A stretch of DNA of 64,000 nucleotides from Plasmopara viticola. Lineage: Eukaryota; Oomycota; Peronosporomycetes; Peronosporales; Peronosporaceae. The position numbers and the translations under genes are program-made. The notes beneath the pieces are model-generated. The model searched no databases. It saw only the letters and a list, made by a program, of their open reading frames with translations, and was not told the DNA's origin. Shown in pieces: positions 12,290 through 23,944 of this stretch (position 1 is its first letter; each line of letters starts with the position of its first letter). The stretch is from positions 186,001 to 250,000 of the forward strand of contig MBPM02000001.1 in the NCBI GenBank assembly GCA_001695595.3, written 5' to 3'.

Positions 12290-13080
12290 CGGCGTCAAGT
12301 CAACACCCCAACTTGTCTCAGTTGGTGCACGCCCTTGAATGTACGAAACTTGGCTTCGTTTGGTGTTCAAAACTTTCGTCAGCATGTCTGCCGACTGGTC
12401 CATCATCAACATGTACTAGACAACGATGATGTCGCTAATAACGCTCTTCCGGAATTAGTGACGGATATCAATGTGCTTGGCTCTGGCATTGCAGCCAGCA
12501 GTGCTGATAGTCCGATTGCGCTTTGACTATCTTTTCAAACCAACGTGACTCCCATTTGTTCGTTGCCGAGATCTGAGATAATCGCTCTGGCTCACAGCAC
12601 TTCTCGATTTCGAAAGCTCAAAGCCAAGTACTCTGCTTCTACCGATCTCTGCGCTACCATTAACTAAAATATTGACAACCTACTGGCGCGCCTCCGATCA
12701 TCCCTATACCGAGCATCGGTCGTCGATATGAATTTCCACGTCCGAATCCGTGTATACTAAAGCTCAAATCTTGCTGTAGCTGCCGTCGTGAGTATTTTCG
12801 AAGCTTGAGCTACGTCTCGCAGCCATTTTATGTCCAGCTTCTATTCACATACGCGGTATCAAGACGCCAGCATACCATGGTGTACAGCAGCTATTCTATT
12901 AGGGATCTGAATGCCCTTGTCTACACTATATTTTTTCGCCGTCCGTCGTCTCGGAGCTACAACGTCATTATGCCAGGTTCTTTTGATATGTTTTGTCCAT
13001 TCACCTTGGTCCAATCGTCAAGACGTAGTATACGCCATTTTTTACTAACAGAGACGAAGCGACAACTTTAAGAGAGATTA
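12290..13080 (-). pseudogene. Decayed Ty1/copia RT-RNase H end
   Basis: Reading the minus strand across frames gives the landmarks of a copia polyprotein C-terminus in the right order. A YTDSD block is followed by a DDRCSV string (normally YTDADWAGD...RRSTSGY). Next come SVEAEYLALS (12,614-12,655), EDSQSAI, AKHIDIRH (12,466-12,490), ADMLTKVL and a terminal LRQVGVLT. Stops and frameshifts occur throughout, so it is dead. The element was transcribed leftwards, and its downstream LTR would lie near 12,000-12,300, but I could not delimit it. Confidence 0.75.
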
Positions 13081-16000
13081 AGCATGCACCAGACAGGGGG
13101 ATAAATTAAGCATTTAGATCGAAGCTTAATTACCACGTCTTACACACTAGTTTATTTAGATTTCTAAGCCCACTGTCGAACCAACGCCCAAGCTGCTTGC
13201 GAGGCTGCAGCTCGTGCAGTGCCTTCAGAGGCGGTGACTTGCGCATTCATGGCATGGGTGACATGCTCAAACCAAAGGGGAAATCGCCGTGTCAAACAAG
13301 CTGGCCGACCACGAGTCCATGTATGAACAGGATCTCGAATTTAGGTCGTAGAATATGCCAAATGATCGAGCAGCAATTGTATGCGTTGAGTGAAATGAAT
13401 ATTTGGGGGCAAAGAGAAAAGTATTGGCATTTAAATATCAAGCCAGTCAGAAGCCAGTACTAAGCTAAAATACTCTTTCAAGGGGTTCAATAAGATAGCT
13501 CACGAACATAACAATGGCTCCCTTGTTTAATCCTCTATAGTTCAAATAATCAATATTGTTACTCCGCGCGCCATCCATGTGTTCGATACTTTAAATAGTT
13601 TTGTAAACACTGATAGTGCTGTGTGCCACATTTTACAGTCGAGATACAAAAAGTCTAACTGCTCCACCAATTTCCGGCATCCGTGCTACGTAGTCCTGAT
13701 GTGTTTTAAACCATTAGCAAATCCTTAATATTGTGCCTCTGTTGTGAAGTTAAGGCGTTTATAAAACATTTTATTTCCAACTCCTTTGAGTGCCATGGAA
13801 TGATCATAAGCCTCATCTGGATCGCAGCGGGTAAAGTCCCGTATGCATCTTGACTTGAAACAACACTGATTGGACCTCTAACCGAAATCATTTTTTGTGC
13901 AAAATCGAATTTAAGTCGAGGTTTTAGCTCCCGCCTAATCCTTGTACCAAGCCAAAACATATCGATGACGAGTGCTCAAATAGACATTGCCGAGGTCTGC
14001 TGACCAGTCCGCCTATGCAATGGATAGCCAGGGCCCGCGTGATTCTTTTATACCTCGTTCTTGATGTGTTATATATGTTATTTAATTCAGTTGCTCAGTT
14101 TGCCGTGACATTTATCTTGAACACACGATGCAGCTTGTGTGGCTATAGGAACGAAAACGAGACGGATATGGTCAACCGTTACCTACTGCAAATCACAAAG
14201 CAATACAAAGTCGTCCATGCATTGGGTTTATAAACGCGTGTGCCGTATTGTAGAAATTTGCATATTACCTACAATGGATAAACTAAGCTAGCTCTACCAA
14301 TTTTTGAATATTGTTTAATAAGTTGCTTTCCTGAAGCAACATCAACTTTTAGGTGCTGTATGTCATTCCAGTCACATTTATGGGAAAAAATAAGCATCTG
14401 TGATGGCACATGTGTGCTATGTGCAACAAACAGAGCAATTTAAGTATTCTCCATAACACATTCTTCTGGGTGTACTAGTATAGGGTTTCGCCAAGGTTAC
14501 TCTCGAATTGCGAAGGCGCCATCCTTGCATCATTCTCTCGAAAAAGCTCTTTCCGATCGCAAATGAATGAAAACATACAAGAGCAATTTGACATATCATC
14601 CTTTTCAAAGCCGAATATATTAAAAAGATTGATTCGACAACCGCCACATACACCACAATGTAAGAAGAAAAGCAATTAACAGACTTTGATCCTTACGATA
14701 GTTTGCTTGGCACCATATTGTGCGAAGACTTGACGGTTCTTACTTGCAAACAAATAAGCCACCGATTTCTAGCCTAGATCTAAATGGTGTAAGACATGCA
14801 CGATTTTCAAACTGCAGACACGGGTTAGCGTGAATGCCACTGCAGGCTTGAAACGATATTCGAACCACCTTCACCTGATCGCCTGCGCTACGGTCACTCA
14901 AATGATATAGCGCTGTGTCGAAGTGAAATCGGTTAGGTGGTCATTGCCTGATGGATATTATCGTCAGTAATGGGTCATGAAACATTATGCCGGCAATTTT
15001 ACTTTCCTAAATTTACCAATTAGTCCGATCATGGTACGCCGGCTCCTCAACCAATGAAAGCAAAGAGACACCTTCTGCGCGTGCGTTCAATCCTGTTGAT
15101 TTCAATGGTTATGTTCTTATCAGAACATGATTTCTGTAAGCTTTCCGGTTCTAATTTTTACTTTTTATACATTGCTTGACTCGCGTACATAATTTAAGGC
15201 TTAGGTACCACAAAAATTTCCATTGGCATACGTGATATACGCATTTTTCAGTGCCTTCTTCGCATCCATCTCCTGACATATGTTCAAAAAAAGTGTAGAG
15301 CCATTAGCTAGAGTGAAAGTTCTTGTGCAACTTTGTTACACATACTTGTTTTCCCAAGCAGTGGTCCTTAGCCTATAATAATGCGTTATGTTGATTTTTA
15401 AAATATCACTTGACATGTACCGCGATCATTTTATATTGACTAGTGTAATACAAACTGGGTTCGCCAAATTCCGTTACATTTTTTCGTATGCAAACTTTGA
15501 TTCTTAGCAGACATCAGTGTTGAGACTTAGGCCGCCTCTCAGAAGTCTTTCAACAGTGAATGAGCAGCAAAGCTCACCATCTTTGTTATCCGCAGCTAGT
15601 AAGCCATCAAGGTCTGATAGAGATACTTTTTGCCGAGCACGAGCTAAGCTCATCCTATTTGGAAATCATAGTCAGCACCCTTTGTCACCAAGAATGAGAA
15701 TAGTCGGCCTTAATTAAGAGTGCGCGAGAAAACCAATTGACTCGCAACGATAATGTCTCTAGTGATGTCGGTAACGCAAGGGTGATGCACGTGCCACTTT
15801 AAAAAGCAAATCATATAGACGTAAAGGGGGCAAAGCGCTCGGATAATAATCAGATTGCATCGAGAGCCCAATGGCACTAGCTGAGTGCCAAAAAGGAGTA
15901 AAGCAAGCCTCCGGTGTGCCTGCGATTTCTGCATTTACCTCGGAAGCTAACTCTTCAGCGATTTATTTGCTTCCCACACCTCAGATTGTCTTGATGAGAC

Positions 16001-17542
16001 TGACGGCATGTGGGTGAACGTCAGTTAAATCTGGAGCGCACTTTGTCTTTTCGGGAAGCAAAGGTCTCCTATTGTCGTTGCACATTGCCAAATTTTGTAT
16101 TTGGTTTATTGATTATCCTTTCATAATTTTGATTGCATGCGTCAAGTTTTATCGTAGTGACGTGCGCAACACTTCTTATCGCTATATAACCAGCAGTGTA
16201 AGATTTAAAATCGTATAAAGCGTTACATAGGTTTTGACCGTCAGTGTTTATATTATTTTCAATTCAACCATTATTTTTGTCCCAACCGCATTCTGTTAAA
16301 ATGCAGCGGACAGCGCATGTGATGGGGACACGCGGTGCCTTGCTCACAGGAGGCATGAGAAGGATATACGAGTATTCTGTACTGTTTTTATACTATCAAA
16401 GAAGAATAAAGTATCTGCCTAAATTGCAGGGATCATCTTAAGTAAATATACAGAATATTTGTAAGACCGAGTCCGGACAATACTGTAGTAATAAATAAAT
16501 GTCTCAAGACACTTTGGCGCTTCCGTATTTAGGACTGACTAACTGTCAGTGGAGGCCAAGTCTTTGCCACTGTGACGCGCAATGAGGCACAAATACTTCA
16601 GATTAAGTTTGCAATTTACTACGCACACCAATTCGAAATTATTAAGTAGTCACTCATTGAAGAGTGCTTTAAAGCAAATGTGCCAGCTACCGCGGCTTGC
16701 AAAATTATTTTTTTTGCTTGCATATAATTGTTACCCGCATGTCGTACTATGTTGCCCCCTGTAAAAATGCGTTATTTAGTATCCTAATATCCCTCTTTTG
16801 GAGCTACGCTACTCATGATTGATGGCACTTTGATACCTACCCACCTGCGAAAGTTTGTACTTACATTTTGTAGGGCTGTTTTTTTTAAAGCTTTGTGACG
16901 CTAAGCTACCCGTCACGAAGGCTTCAAAATTCCGTCACGTCAGCTATCGCGGAGATAACAGAGCCATCGATACCTATTATATGTATCTTAAACTTGTAAT
17001 TGCTTAAGGCGTCTTCAAAAGAAGCACCACGCACAATAGAGTAAAAAATGTATTTTAAAGCTCTGTTGCTTAGAATTGAGTGACTGGTTCTTCGATTCTC
17101 TTCACCAATCTAGAAAGGGCTTTTCCAGACATGTTGTCGACTGGTGGGTCGTACCTGAAATGTTTCTGAGTAGGTGCTGCTGCATTGTTCTGCTAGTCAC
17201 CACTTTCGATTTGATTTTACAAATATAAAATGGTTTTATCGAGTTTGAATTTTGAGCTCCACACCGTACTTGCATTAACCTTTTTATAAAAGGAACAAAA
17301 AATGAGCTTGCATAGTGAAGCGCTGTCCAGTGGCCTTGAAATTTGCGTCTACCACGTAATCAATTTTGAATGAGCTACACTAAACATAATTTAATCTCGG
17401 CTTTCCAATAAAGCTGGCTTTTGTTGGCCTCACTGGTATTGTAAAAGGTAGAAAGATGCAGCCATTTTTGTAATAAAATTAATGTTGTTGATTTAAATTG
17501 ATATGAAATCTGGTATCTTTGCACTTTCTTGTACACTAAAGG

Positions 17543-17669
17543 GATTTGGCTCACAAGAAGATCGCACATCTCATCCATGTGCAACTTGCAGTGAAAATCC
17601 ATATTGAGATTTGGCTCACAAGATGATCGCACACCTCATCCCTATGCAACTTGCAGTGTAAATCCATCA
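17543..17669. repeat. 65-bp tandem duplication
   Basis: Two copies begin at 17,543 and 17,608, each with GATTTGGCTCACAAGA followed by ATCGCACA and GCAACTTGCAGTG. They differ by only a few substitutions, so the duplication is fairly recent. There is no gene over it. Confidence 0.85.
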
Positions 17670-19545
17670 TACATGCTAGAGTTTTAACGTCATTTCTACA
17701 CCTAAGCGAGGGATTTACCAATTAGATCCTCTTTGAGGTTTCGGGAAAAATGTGCTACTTTTTTACCTCTGTCGGACACGCAAATCGTGCTGCCCGAGAA
17801 AAGTGCTTACCTTAGGCGACGGCTACATTTGCAGCCCGCACTTGTGCGCATCACTCATCACTCCCGTAGCGTAACGCTAAGCTAACTCGTCGCCGGTAGG
17901 ATGGTACTTGACCTAGTTCGGATTAAAAAGTAGCCATCCACTGATGTCAGAGCAATATACAAAGCTGTGCACATGGAAACCTTTACAAACCGCTAAGCTT
18001 CTTTTACACCAGGTGTTTGTGGTATCTCTGCACTGCTCATCATAGTCTTAAAGCGGTTGGTCACCAATTCCCAATCGACTCAGATTACAAAGGCCAAAGA
18101 CGAGTGCAAGTGCTGACTCGCTCCTTGTCATTCCGCGAGAAAGGCATCAATATGTTCATGCAGCTATTGTGACAGAGGTCGAAGCGTAGTGGCGCAGTAC
18201 TTCGTGACTGGAAGAAGGTCAATATTGCACAATAATTCTTTGTTTGACAAGAATGTTGATGGTGGGTGTCTGGACACCACGTCTCAAGGTCTTTGACATT
18301 CTCAGGGTCATAAGCACCACCCCGCATTATTTTCGGCTTTGGATCTAGCCAAGAATGTAATAGCCGTACCGTTGAAGTTCAATAAGCCTGACACCTTTAA
18401 AAGCGCTATCAATCTGAGCGCATCTGCCACGAGTTAAGTTGTCAATTATCTATATGGATAATGTATCTTTGTCAGCAATGGGGTTGTTCTTGACACCTAG
18501 AATTCTTTGTTATTGCATGCAGCAAGAAAAGAGGAGACACTGATGGGTAAAAAGTACCGTACTTTTTTTCTATAGGTGAAACTGTGCTACTCATTGTGTC
18601 CTATGGACCTACGCAAACCCTTTGTGCCGATTTGTTGTCCGCATTTGGGGGCTGTTTGTTACGTACCTATGGGATCTAAGTACCCTTCAAGCATGTATCA
18701 CCTGCTTTTCTAGCCACAAATCTGCATTTTAGAACTCGTTTTCTGCTTTTTTTGCTGCTGGTGTGCCAGCATTGGTTACAAAAAGGTTTTGAATGCGTGG
18801 TCACACCTTCTTTCGAGAAAATGTTGGTACTTTTTATATTTTCGATCTTTGTTTCGGTCGTGAATTCGCTCACCTTCCCCTTTAATGGCTGTGTACGCAT
18901 AATTATACGGGAACTTGACTCCTTTAGGTCTTATTATTTAAGATTTGGCGTCATATTTGTTTAAACCAACGACAAGAAACGACATTGTGCTACTCAGATC
19001 CACAAATCTTACAGCCATGGATTTTTTTCGCCGCTGCGGCGTTTGGATTCGTAGTCAAATTGAAAGTGGCTTAATTGTGTTGCTCTCACTTCGAACATCA
19101 AAAAGCCTAATTATGATGACGGCAAACCTTCACGGGCGCTCGGAAATTTTCGGTGTACGACTGGCAGCCCACAACTTCGGGCTTCTCCTTCGAAAGCGTT
19201 TAAACTCTCTGTGGCCAAGTGATCGACGATACGCCCGTTGTCAGAATTTCGATATTCTCCAAAGTCATCTTGGTGGACCACTTTTTTTTGGCCCACAGGA
19301 CGTCTGCCAGTGAGATTTTAATGGCCATGGCTGAGACAAAGGTCTACTACGTCGACCCCCTTCGGGTAAGGTACGAAGCACGTGCCCTTACTTACCGTAG
19401 GTAAAGTTGTGGATGCTGCTTTGCCCGGCAGCATTAAGTTAATTAGGCTTAGATCTGAGACAACGGGTACTTCTACGGGGTCCTGTAAAGCATGAATCTG
19501 CCCTTCATGGCATTCTGAAGGAGCGAGCCTTTCTTTTCTGTTTGC

Positions 19546-19608
19546 AGATATTTCAAGAATATGCAGTCCCTGCCGCTTTAGCAGGGACTGCATATTCTTG
19601 AAATATCT
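19546..19608. repeat. Perfect hairpin, 28-bp arms with 7-nt loop
   Basis: Arms 19,546-19,573 and 19,581-19,608 are exact reverse complements around the loop CGCTTTA. There are no mismatches although the surrounding DNA looks like decayed repeat. No gene overlaps it. Confidence 0.95.
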
Positions 19609-20129
19609 TAGCATGCAAATTAGTATTGATACTGATAGGATACATGCGAACCAAAAGTCATTTTTTTCAGGAGTTTACGATCATTACATCGTGAGCTGTT
19701 ACAATTGAACCAAAGAAAACATTTTTTGTGAGCAATCCGTAGTCTTTTACCGAGAGGGTATTCTGATTTTGACTTTCGAGCGCTTTGGCGTGCCATCTGT
19801 TCAAACCAAGGCTTCTCAAACTTATGCTGTCATTTATCAACTAGGTTTGCAAACTGATCTTCATTGTGATGACCCTTTCTAGCAAGTCCTGACTCAGACT
19901 TCATACATAACAAACACTGACCCCACCTTTAAAGAGGATTATTGGACAGCATATCGGTACAATTACCGGTCTGTATATATAATTTCTTTAGTTTTAAAGT
20001 ATTTCAGGAAAAAATTCCTGCCATTATATTGCGATAACTCAATGACCAGAACGTTGGGATAAAGTCGAGTAGCAAGGACAGTCTAAATTGATACGGAAGC
20101 CAAAAATAGAGACTTTAATAAAAAGGCTC

Positions 20130-21350
20130 TCTGCTCAATTGAATGTTTTTTATTGAAATCTCAAAATTTGTTAGTAACTGGATCGATTCACAGCAACCAT
20201 TTTTGCAGTATCGGTGATTGTGTAATCTCCTTAGCCAGCAGCTGCAATGACCTGACCGGCCGTGATAAAGAGCTGTATGACAGACGGTGTATTTTGACAA
20301 AACACTCGCCGAAGAGAACACTTTAGCGAGGCAATTTTGGTAGGCTGTGGAGAAGTCGGTGTTTCATGTCGAAGTTTGGTTGACTGAGATCCGCTACATC
20401 TAGGAATACTCGACTTTGCAGCGGAAGTTGAGAAAGAATTGAAAGCGTGCTGCGTGACATGCCCACTCACGACGCCTGTGCTATCGTTCACTCGATTCGG
20501 TAGGGAATTGATTGCAATCTTAACTACTCGCGGTCTTGAGGGCATCGTTGCTGCATTTTGATCCGATCTTTGAAGCACACATTCTTCAGACTTGAGCGAT
20601 GCTGTGATTGCAGCCAGCCAATGCTTACAATCCTTTAAGCTTGAGGCTCTCAAAGCTACGGTTTTTTTGCCACTTGAGCCATAAATTAGACGAATGATGT
20701 TTTGCTCGATATCCTTGCTCGAGCTTTTTGCAAGTTTTACTGTCGAGTCGAGAGGAATCGTCAAAGCCCCGCCTAAGACCCGCGGACGATCGATAACGAG
20801 ATTGTAAAAGGCTTTGTTTCTGCGACTCACCCCAAAGGTGTTTGCCTGCATAATGCCGGTCAAACGTACCATACTCAAAAACCTATACGAATGCGTAATC
20901 GTTAAAAACCAAAAATCTCTTTTGTTCGACATGAAGAGCGGCAGGTCTTACCAAATGAGGCTGCAAGTTTGAACGTGGAGTTGGCCGCACGTCATCGCGG
21001 TTTGGACGAAGTGTGCGGTAATAGGAAGCTAAACAGACGTGGCCGGCGCGGAGCAAAAACGATAATAAACAAAGCTGGGTGAGGTAGATTAAAATGAAGC
21101 TAGGTGGGGCAGAAATTTTTTGCTCTAACGGGAGCCATAGCAAAGAAGTACGTAATCCCCATAGTTTCAGAAAAAGAGTTTTTGCTTCAAGAATTTGACC
21201 TTCAAATCCAGTGGCTACTTTAATAGTCAGGCCTGTGGTCTGTGAACGAATGGCTCACAGTCGTAATGCCATGGTCGCAGATATTACTCACGATTACTTA
21301 GCGTCACAACAACTACAAGAGGTATGCTCTATCATCGGCAGCATCCTATT
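20130..21350 (-). repeat. Left arm of a large inverted duplication
   Basis: This segment matches 30,240-31,420 in opposite orientation. Similarity covers upstream DNA (both carry CAGACCACAGGC before the gene), both exons and the intron of a PH-like gene, and about 80 bp beyond its stop codon. Length differences inside the main exon are multiples of three, whereas a 2-nt difference occurs upstream of the start codon. The arms are about 8.9 kb apart and enclose the CDK and SFI1-like genes. Confidence 0.85.
20231..20995 (-). CDS. PH-domain-like protein, copy A
   Basis: My model has exon 1 at 20,995-20,952 starting MTCGQLHVQTC, a 69-nt intron with GTAAGA donor and TAG acceptor, and exon 2 at 20,882-20,231. 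It predicts 231 residues. The pattern K-T-V-A-L-R-A-S...DCKHWLAAI near residue 120 resembles the last strand and C-terminal helix of a pleckstrin-homology domain. Such domains bind phosphoinositides or proteins at membranes. The rest is basic, Ser/Thr-rich and probably disordered, ending IAAAG. The paralogue at 30,598 is also intact, with in-frame indels only, which argues that both are, or recently were, translated. The PH assignment is inference from one conserved half of the fold. Confidence 0.6.
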
Positions 21351-22631
21351 CAGTGTGAAATGTCAATGTCAAAGTAATCTGCGACACAATTTGCACAAAA
21401 AGGACATTATTTTCGGGCTCAGCGCAAAATTATCACTATATTGATATAGAAAAATTGTATTGTTAAAATGAGTCAAGGACATATGAATATTTATGGGCGT
21501 CATTGAAAACTTGGATTAAGGGCAATAAATAATTGCATTTTAACGTCACGCTGCTAGTAATGGACTTTGAGTCATGTCAATTAATTGCCACACACTCGCA
21601 GTGTTCGATAAGCGAAATGAAAAGCATCGAAATGACCTAATTGACAAAATAGTGAGCTCACAGTGTCGATTTTTGACCGCATTGTGATGAATATGCGTGA
21701 CGTCAATCAATACTGTCTCCTCCTGTGTAATAAAATGGTGCGAAGACAGAATTTAAAGCGCTGTTATTTCAGTCCATTTATAACATACTGCCGGAGTTTG
21801 CGAGATGACTCCGATATTTTGGGCTGCTCCCATGGCTTGTATGATTCCGGCCAGCTATTTAACGCGCTCAAGTGAATCGGATGCTCGCAGTACAAGAGCA
21901 CTTGCGCATTTTGCCGCAACGGAGACGAATCGTGGTGTGTCTGGCTTCGCTGCCGGAACGTTTGACAAGTCTCACACCAAATTGATTGCAATCGTTATAG
22001 TGCCGTCTGCGACGTGTGGACGATGCAAACGAGATCAGAATCGAAAGATCCAAATCGGCGTGCTCAGGAAAATAGCGCACCAATAAGAGTGAGCTGTCAA
22101 ATAATGCAAAGAGTGGAATAATTGGGCTCATTGAAAGAGGTCCGTCATAAATTTAGGACGTGCGCCGAGCGTGTGTTGCAAATTGTTCGTGCACACACGA
22201 AAAAGTCTTCGAAGTGAGTGTCTTGCATGTTGTGTGCAGAGCAGCTCAGAGAAACCAATATATACAATTCAGATTTTTTAAATCGCAACCTGGGTGGAGA
22301 AAATTATTTAGTAGCATTTTCATATTTGCCTCAACAAACGACACAACGATAATCTTCGTAAAGAACAGAGCTCGCTAGTGTCCGCTCGCAGATTAGCTGC
22401 AATTTCGTAGTGACAAATATCTTAATGCACTTTATTTTTTATAATGATGCATTGCACAGCAGCAAAGGCGGGCGCTACAAGACACCTTTGTAAGCAGCCA
22501 AACGTACTGCTTCTGCACAAATAGTGTGAATACTTAGAGTTCCCCCGCAATACTGCCCTAACATTGCACATTTAAATGGAAAGACCCGTTCTAAAAAAGC
22601 GCGGGAGTCAATTCAACCTTTTTTCCTCATA
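21351..22631. other. Intergenic region upstream of the CDK gene
   Basis: I see no gene here. Open frames of 70-93 codons near 21,660-22,130 overlap each other on both strands, as expected of chance frames, and lack family motifs. The last 30 bp contains an Inr-like motif for the CDK gene. Confidence 0.4.
22606..22626 (+). promoter_or_regulatory. Possible Inr-like core promoter of the CDK gene
   Basis: AGTCAATTCAACCTTTTTTCC lies 6-26 nt before the CDK start codon. It resembles the oomycete Inr GCTCATTYYNCAWTTT with an internal shift. It would leave a very short leader, so it may mark the transcription start or may be coincidental. Confidence 0.3.
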
Positions 22632-23707
22632 ATGGACCGGTACCAGCGTATTGAAAAGGGTGGCTCGATTGGTGAGGGCACGTACGGTGTGGTATACAAA
22701 TCACTAGATCTGAAGACCAAGCAAGTGGTGGCACTCAAGCGTATTCGCCTCGAAACGGAAGACGATGGGATTCCGAGTACTGCGTTGCGCGAGATCTCGG
22801 TCCTGCGTGAATTGGAGCACCGCAATATTGTGAGTCTCTTGGACTGCTTACAAGAGGATGGCAAGCTCTTTCTCGTCTTTGAATTCATGGACAAAGACTT
22901 GAAGCGGTACATGGAACACACGCTGGGGAAGCTCGATCCAGCGCAGATCAAGAGCTTTTTGTACCAATTGCTTAAGGGACTTGCCTTTTCCCACTCGCGA
23001 GGCATCATGCATCGGTATGTTGCTACTTTACGGTAAGGAGTACAAGGTCTTCACGATTAACATGCCGTGATATAGAGACCTAAAGCCACAGAATCTACTG
23101 GTCAATGCCACGGGCGAGCTCAAGATTGCCGATTTCGGGCTAGCCCGCGCTTTCAGTCTTCCTATCAAGAAATACACTCATGAGGTGGTGACGCTTTGGT
23201 ACCGTGCGCCTGAGATTTTACTTGGCCAAGAGATCTACTCCCCTCCAGTCGATATTTGGTCGGTCGGCGTCATTTTTGCCGAAATGGTGATCAAAAAACC
23301 GTTTTTTGCAGGGGATTCAGAGATCGATCAGCTCTACCGCATTTTTCAGTGAGCAGCGTCAATTTGCAATGCGAATAGAAAGCAGAAGCTAAGTTTCTGT
23401 GCGTTAAAACAGGGCATTTGGCACGCCAAACGAGACGACGTGGCCAGGTGTGACCAAGTTGCGCGACTATGCGCCCACATTTCCAAAGTGGAAAAAGAAA
23501 AACATGCGAGAACTTTTTCCGCAACTTGACGAGTGTGGGCTTAACTTGTTGGAGGTAACGACAAGTCCTTTAAAATTTGTTAGTAATACAAAATTAACTT
23601 TTTGTTTTTTACAGTCGATGCTGCGCTATGATCCGGCCACAAGAATCAGTGCGAAAGAAGCGCTACGTCACCCGTACTTTGATGACGTCGATTCTGAATT
23701 TTTATAG
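22632..23707 (+). CDS. Cyclin-dependent kinase, CDK1/CDC2 type with PSTALRE helix
   Basis: This Ser/Thr kinase drives cell-cycle transitions when bound to a cyclin. My exon model is 22,632-23,014, 23,076-23,348, 23,413-23,554 and 23,615-23,707, joining in frame to 296 residues, the usual CDK1 length. Visible are the Gly-rich loop GEGTYGVV with the inhibitory Thr/Tyr pair, catalytic HRDLKPQN (split by intron 1) and DFGLA. The activation-loop Thr sits in [26 protein letters not shown] and HPYF are typical of CDK1/2. The cyclin-binding helix reads PSTALRE instead of PSTAIRE. No key residue is missing. It converges on the SFI1-like gene with 237 bp between stop codons. Confidence 0.93.
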
Positions 23708-23944
23708 CTCATCGCTCATCATTGCAGCCAAGACAGAACCGACATTTCTTTCAGCTTTGTCCGTTCATTTTAAATACGTTATTCCACTTACTTTTTTATG
23801 GCTGTTTGCATGATGTTTTTGTATATGCTTGTGAATGTAAGAGCATGCTTTTACTTGCAACAATCTTCGTAATGTATGATATGGGTTGTCAAGTCTAAAG
23901 CAGTAGGGGAAGCCCCTTCATTAGCGATGGCAACCAGGTTTGTG

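Larger units (their letters stand above)
11128..20130. other. Gene-poor region
   Basis: I see no intact gene in these 9 kb. Recognisable contents are a copia RT/RNase H relic at 12,290-13,080 on the minus strand, a 65-bp tandem pair at 17,543 and a perfect hairpin at 19,546. Other frames are short (under about 125 codons), without family motifs, and often begin at non-ATG codons. The rest is probably decayed transposon sequence. Confidence 0.5.

Noticed and set aside
18821..18964. Short frame with a signal-peptide-like start as a small secreted effector
   Set aside because: Only about 47 codons, no RxLR or other effector motif, and no conserved context. Hydrophobic starts arise by chance in A+T-rich DNA.
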